Made by a program: the position numbers and the translations under genes | The notes under the pieces: model-generated | Told to the model about the DNA's origin: nothing | Databases searched by the model: none | The model's input: only the letters and a program-made list of their open reading frames with translations | Assembly (NCBI GenBank): GCA_017522345.1 | Contig: JAFWZN010000086.1 | Span: 20,228 to 84,227 of the forward strand | Direction: 5' to 3' | DNA: 64,000 bases | Source of the DNA: Clostridia bacterium | GTDB taxonomy: Bacteria > Bacillota > Clostridia > Christensenellales > Aristaeellaceae | Shown here: positions 60,448-64,000 of the stretch, in pieces | How the letters are laid out: each line of letters begins with the position of its first letter | Position numbering within the stretch: the first letter of the stretch is position 1

Positions 60448-61842
60448 GTGAAGGTATCGATTAACGATTTTGTCAATAAACGCGTTTTTTTTGTGGGCAT
60501 TGGCGGATGCTCCATGAGCGGCCTTGCCAAGATGATGAAATGGCTGGGCTATGAGGTTGCAGGTTCTGACAGAACGGCAAATCATAAAACCGACCATTTA
60601 AAGGAAGAGGGCGTTGAAATCTTTATCGGCCACAACGGCGAAAACGTAAAGGGCGCCTCCCTTCTCATTTACAGCGCGGCGATTTCTGAAGAAAACCCGG
60701 AAAGACAATATGCTTTTCTCAACAACATCCCTCAGCTTGAAAGATGCGATTTAATCGGTCAGCTGATGAAACGCTTTAAGGAATCCGTTGCAATCTCCGG
60801 AACGCACGGAAAAACCACCACAACTTCCATGATGGCGGAAGTATTCGTAATGTGCGGCGAAGACCCCTCCATACATATCGGCGGCGAACTGGATTTCATC
60901 GGCGGCTCCACGCGCCTTGGAAACGGCGACGCCTTTATATGCGAAGCCTGCGAATTCAACAGGAGCTTTTTGCGATTCTTCCCCACCGTTTCTGTTATTC
61001 TGAACATCGACGAAGATCATTTGGACTGCTATAAGGATATTGATGATATCGAAAACACCTTTTACGAGTTTGCATCGCTTGTGCCCCAAACGGGTCTTAC
61101 GGTTGGATGCGGCGACGATAAACGCGTTCGGAATGTGCTTGAAAAGCTTACCTGCAAAACCCGCACCTACGGCCTTGAGCCGTTTAACGAATTAAGAGCC
61201 GAGAACATCACCTATGACGAAGACGGCTGCGCGTTTTACACGGCGACGCTTTTCGGGCATCCGCTTTGCGAAGTAGAGCTAAGCGTTCCCGGAGAGCATA
61301 ATGTGCTCAATTCCCTTGCGGTAATTGCGGTTGCCAGCTTCTTCGATCTTCCGATGCACAGAGTTTCAGAAGCGCTCAACGCCTATAAGGGCGCGCACAG
61401 AAGATTTGAATTGACCAGTATAACAGAAGGCGCGTATGTGTATCAGGATTACGCTCACAATCCAACCGAAACGCTTAATGCAATGAAGGTTGCGCGCGTA
61501 AAGGCAAAGAAAAAGCTCTACGCAGTTTTGCAGCCGCATACGTATTCCAGAACCAAGGCGCTGTTTAACGGCTTTACGGAGTGCTTTGACGATGCGGATG
61601 TGATCCTTGTAACGGAGATCTGCGCCGCAAGAGAAAAGGATCCGGGCGACATCAATTCCGGGATGCTGGTTGACGCAATGCGCAAAAAGGGCCTGAACGC
61701 CTTCCTAACCCCCACCTTTGACGATGCTGAGAGGTTTCTGCGCGAGCATTGGGAAGCAGGAGACGTGGTTGTAACGCTCGGATGCGGAGATATCGACCTA
61801 TTGAATGAACAGATTGCACGTAACGGAGATACGAAAAAATGA
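60448..61842 (+). CDS. murC: UDP-N-acetylmuramate--L-alanine ligase
   Basis: A 464-residue Mur ligase that adds the first residue of the peptidoglycan stem peptide. FVGIGGCSMSGLAKMM is the UDP-binding start, ISGTHGKTTTTSMMAEV the ATP loop, ILNIDEDHLDCY and YQDYAHNPTE are conserved. GAAAGGGG lies upstream of the GTG at 60448. The lipoprotein gene follows with a four-base overlap (ATGA). Confidence 0.96.
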   Translation: MKVSINDFVNKRVFFVGIGGCSMSGLAKMMKWLGYEVAGSDRTANHKTDHLKEEGVEIFIGHNGENVKGASLLIYSAAISEENPERQYAFLNNIPQLERCDLIGQLMKRFKESVAISGTHGKTTTTSMMAEVFVMCGEDPSIHIGGELDFIGGSTRLGNGDAFICEACEFNRSFLRFFPTVSVILNIDEDHLDCYKDIDDIENTFYEFASLVPQTGLTVGCGDDKRVRNVLEKLTCKTRTYGLEPFNELRAENITYDEDGCAFYTATLFGHPLCEVELSVPGEHNVLNSLAVIAVASFFDLPMHRVSEALNAYKGAHRRFELTSITEGAYVYQDYAHNPTETLNAMKVARVKAKKKLYAVLQPHTYSRTKALFNGFTECFDDADVILVTEICAAREKDPGDINSGMLVDAMRKKGLNAFLTPTFDDAERFLREHWEAGDVVVTLGCGDIDLLNEQIARNGDTKK

Positions 61843-62525
61843 GATACGCCTTATCAAAGGAAACAAATGCAGCGAAAAAAATCATTCTTGCTGTTATGCT
61901 TGCGATGGTTTTACTCATGATGACCGCCTGCGGAGACGATGAAAAAAATGCGGACGGCGATTCTAAAAATCAGCAGGCGGCTCAACAGCAGGCCACGCCC
62001 ACGCCTATGCCTACACAGGCGCCCACGCCCACGCCTTTTCCCCGCGTAGCGGTTGATAACTACGTCATGATCTGGAAGAGCAATCCGAACCGCGGCATCA
62101 ACTATATGGTTCCGACACATTGGGAAAAGGGCGAAGAAGGCGAACGATACGTCACTTATTACGAGCCCGTTCCCGCAGGCGAAACCGGATTTCGCGTAAG
62201 CTTCACCAACAAAAAAATGAGCCGCGATATGGACGCCTCTAAAATGAAGGCGGAGCTCAGAGAGTTCCTCGACCACATGGAAAGCATTTATACCGACTTT
62301 AATTCCGACAGAGAAATCTCAAGAGATTACATGCTTGTAAAGTTCAAGGGCTTCCACAGCACATATACCTACGTAGACGACTATGGCGTGACAATCAAAG
62401 GCTTTGTCATCATGGCAACCTATAATAAGCGCGTGTACTGCATGAATTTCTCGGGCCCCGAAGCCAGATTCGATGTAATGTCAACAATCGGAACCAAAAT
62501 GATGGACGCAATGTCAAGAAGCTAA
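61839..62525 (+). CDS. Lipoprotein with Pro/Thr-rich linker, PsbP-like C-terminal domain possible
   Basis: A 228-residue exported lipoprotein. Residues 13-31 form the signal helix and MTAC is the lipobox (Cys31). Residues 45-65 are a Gln, then Pro/Thr-rich linker (TPTPMPTQAPTPTPFP). Residues 70-228 form a mixed alpha/beta domain (GINYMVPTHWEKGE, DYMLVKFKGFHSTYTY, GFVIMATYNKRVYCMNF) resembling PsbP-like lipoproteins of Firmicutes. No function is known. Start overlap with murC by four bases implies coupling and hence a possible envelope role. Confidence 0.75.
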   Translation: MRYALSKETNAAKKIILAVMLAMVLLMMTACGDDEKNADGDSKNQQAAQQQATPTPMPTQAPTPTPFPRVAVDNYVMIWKSNPNRGINYMVPTHWEKGEEGERYVTYYEPVPAGETGFRVSFTNKKMSRDMDASKMKAELREFLDHMESIYTDFNSDREISRDYMLVKFKGFHSTYTYVDDYGVTIKGFVIMATYNKRVYCMNFSGPEARFDVMSTIGTKMMDAMSRS

Positions 62526-62527
62526 AG

Positions 62528-62559
62528 AAAAAGCGCGGACGAAAATCCGCGCTTTTTTT
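62528..62559 (+). terminator. Terminator of murC-lipoprotein
   Basis: AAAAAGCGCGGA (62528-62539) pairs perfectly with TCCGCGCTTTTT (62546-62557), followed by further T. The A-run on the other arm means it could also stop the opposite MFS transcript. Confidence 0.88.
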
Positions 62560-62568
62560 GTGGGTTCA

Positions 62569-63798
62569 TTAAGCTTTCTTACCGCCGCGAATCAATATGA
62601 CAGAGCAAACGACAAGCATCAGAGGAAAAACGGCGCTTGACAGAAGACCTGTTCTAAGACCGACCGATGCTTCGCTCCATCCGATGGAGGTTCCAAGAGA
62701 AACCAACTTATCGCTATTATTCACAAGGTCGGAAACGATTCCGGCTATCCAGGGGCCGACGGAGCAGCCGATATCGCCGCAAATGGCATAAAGGCCGAAA
62801 AGCGCGGTTCCCGCAAGCGGGAAGCGTTTGGCGCCGGTAGAGAGCGTTCCGGGCCACATGATGGCGACGGTAAAGCCGGATAACGCGCAGCCGGCGAGCG
62901 TCAGCGGCGGGAAGAATACGGCGGCTAGGTAACAGACGACGCATGCGATGCTTGAAACAAGAAGCGCCTTTTCAAGCGAAATCCGTTCGCCGTATATACC
63001 GAAAAACACTCTCGTGAGCGCCATTGTAAAGGCGAAAAGGCAAGGCCCTAAGAGGTCTCCCAATACCTTTGAAACGCCCAGCGATTCCTCCACAAAAAGG
63101 CTCGCCCATTGAGACATAGACAGCTCGCTTGAGCCGGAGGCAATCATCATAAGCATGCCAATAATGAAAACTCGGCTTTTGAAAAGCTCCTTGATGGGCA
63201 TGCGTTTTTCTTCGGGAATCGACGGCTTCATGGGCACTTTCGATAGGAAAAATACGTTGAATAAAGGAATGATCGCCCACGCGAGCGGGATAACGCGCCA
63301 TACCGAGCGACCCAGAAGCCAGATTGCGACTGTAGTAATTGCAACGGTCGCCATTTGCCCCCAGCAATAGAAGGAATGCGCAAGGCTCATCATGCGCGCC
63401 TTTTCATTGCCCGGCAGCGATTCAACAATGGGGCTTACGCATACTTCGATAATTCCGCCGCCGAAGGCGTAAATAATCGCGGCGATGCAAAGGCCAACAT
63501 ATGGCACGGGCAAAATTCCGGGCAGAGCGCTGATTGAAATTAAGCCCAGCGTGCACATTGTATGCGCAAGCACTACGCAGAAGCGGTGTCCAAGCCTGTC
63601 GCAGTATTTTGTCGCCCAAAGATCGGCGACAATCTGCGTTCCGAAATTAAACACAATCAAACGGCCAAGCTGTTCATCGGACAAGTCGTAGTTATCTTTA
63701 AAAATGATAAAGAGAATCGGCGCCAGATTGCAGACAATGGCCTGCGTGATCATGCCTAAGCAGCAGCCGATTGCGGTGTGGCGATAAGTGAGCTTCAT
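62569..63798 (-). CDS. Major facilitator superfamily transporter
   Basis: A 409-residue protein with 12 predicted helices, beginning KLTYRHTAIGCCLGMITQAI. The cytoplasmic loop after helix 2 reads WATKYCDRLGHR, the usual position of the MFS motif A. Its layout is closest to the sugar/FucP-like or NNP-like branches; the substrate is not clear. The ATG at 63798 is preferred because AAGGAG lies eight bases upstream; another ATG two codons earlier would be too close. It is convergent with the lipoprotein gene. Confidence 0.88.
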   Translation of the reverse strand: MKLTYRHTAIGCCLGMITQAIVCNLAPILFIIFKDNYDLSDEQLGRLIVFNFGTQIVADLWATKYCDRLGHRFCVVLAHTMCTLGLISISALPGILPVPYVGLCIAAIIYAFGGGIIEVCVSPIVESLPGNEKARMMSLAHSFYCWGQMATVAITTVAIWLLGRSVWRVIPLAWAIIPLFNVFFLSKVPMKPSIPEEKRMPIKELFKSRVFIIGMLMMIASGSSELSMSQWASLFVEESLGVSKVLGDLLGPCLFAFTMALTRVFFGIYGERISLEKALLVSSIACVVCYLAAVFFPPLTLAGCALSGFTVAIMWPGTLSTGAKRFPLAGTALFGLYAICGDIGCSVGPWIAGIVSDLVNNSDKLVSLGTSIGWSEASVGLRTGLLSSAVFPLMLVVCSVILIRGGKKA

Positions 63799-63820
63799 GT
63801 TCATTTCTCCTTAGAATAGT

Positions 63821-63841
63821 AAAAAAGCCGCAAAATGCGGC
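63821..63841 (-). terminator. Terminator entering from the right edge
   Basis: On the minus strand GCCGCA-TTT-TGCGGC followed by TTTTTT. It lies upstream of the MFS gene and should end a transcript that begins beyond 64000. Confidence 0.7.
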
Positions 63842-63872
63842 ATCAGACCATCAACAAACCTCTGGGTGAGGC

Positions 63873-63900
63873 ATGGAGAGGGAGCGCACTCCCTCTCCAT
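63873..63900. repeat. Perfect palindromic hairpin, likely intergenic repeat
   Basis: ATGGAGAGGGAG-CGCA-CTCCCTCTCCAT, a perfect 12-bp stem with a four-base loop. It has no strong T-run and no adjacent gene end on the plus strand. A second small stem (CCTC-TGGGT-GAGG) abuts it. The flanking 60-100 bases show open but unconvincing frames on the minus strand. It may belong to a dispersed repeat family. A single copy was seen in this window. Confidence 0.5.
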
Positions 63901-64000
63901 TTTCAATCGATTTTGGCGGCATGTACGGCAAAATCGCGCGTTTTCACAAAGCGCAGCGACTGAAAACGCTTCCCCTTCCCGATCCCCGCCCGGAAATTCC

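Noticed and set aside
1..64000. CRISPR arrays, tRNA or rRNA genes, insertion sequences, prophage
   Set aside because: No regularly spaced repeats, tRNA-like folds, transposase or integrase genes, or target-site duplications were seen by reading; a covariance-model scan would be needed to exclude small RNAs.

Overview
The window comes from an anaerobic, endospore-forming Firmicute, most likely a member of the Clostridia. The evidence is spoIIAA/spoIIAB, spoVT, spoIVA, a gerA-type germinant receptor operon and a cwlD-like amidase, together with the ctsR-mcsA-mcsB-clpC stress operon, an oxygen-sensitive radical-SAM sulfatase maturase and a corrinoid-activating protein. It reads as chromosomal core genome with one accessory catabolic island. 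No tRNA, rRNA, CRISPR array, insertion sequence or phage gene was seen. No gene-free interval exceeds about 250 bases.

Layout. 1-2187: the end of an ftsH-spoIIAA-spoIIAB cluster, in which the FtsH lacks the usual extracytoplasmic domain. 2263-4566: a class A penicillin-binding protein. 4571-9183: ctsR-mcsA-mcsB-clpC behind a sigma-A promoter with a CtsR operator. 9186-14165: spoVT, mazG, hup, rqcP, a fused ispDF, luxS and mtnN, all leftward. 14300-16000: a decayed glycan-utilisation locus with one intact beta-propeller glycosidase-like gene flanked by remnants. 16131-29646: a leftward catabolic island with a TIM-barrel isomerase, three Gfo/Idh/MocA oxidoreductases, two alkaline-phosphatase-superfamily hydrolases annotated as sulfatases, an AraC regulator, a sugar ABC importer without its ATPase, a frameshifted DMT transporter, a phosphoesterase and a ribokinase-like kinase. 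29723-31874: a URO-D-like methyltransferase and the anaerobic sulfatase maturase that would activate the Cys-type sulfatase. 31877-33452: spoIVA. 33479-37212: a rightward trio of class B sortase, a small membrane protein and a membrane-anchored Hsp70-like ATPase. 37211-39521: a split ThrE exporter and an SGNH hydrolase. 39560-45136: ogt and the threonine pathway (asd and hom leftward; thrC, thrB and an ACT protein rightward). 45153-48920: gerAA-gerAB-gerAC. 48929-51482: a lipid kinase, cwlD and tetR. 51545-60307: purR, pth, mfd, ygiQ and a RACo-like corrinoid activator. 60390-62559: murC and a lipoprotein. 62569-64000: an MFS transporter and a palindromic intergenic repeat.

How the genes work together. 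The island plausibly imports a sulfated or otherwise decorated sugar or polyol, removes sulfate (the maturase installs formylglycine on the Cys-type sulfatase), oxidises and isomerises the sugar (oxidoreductases plus isomerase) and phosphorylates it. The substrate cannot be read from the sequence. Threonine synthesis lies close to a ThrE-type threonine/serine exporter.

Most unusual signals. (1) In three separate places a terminator-like hairpin overlaps the ribosome binding site and start of a sporulation or germination gene (spoIIAA, gerAA, cwlD). Vegetative genes here instead have the order terminator, promoter, start. This suggests that read-through from the upstream gene is blocked while a sporulation-specific start inside the hairpin escapes it. 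(2) A sortase, membrane protein and Hsp70-like trio. (3) A 'sulfatase' whose catalytic Cys/Ser position is Thr. (4) An FtsH-type protease without its external domain. (5) A transporter gene broken by a single extra base in an A7/T7 run.
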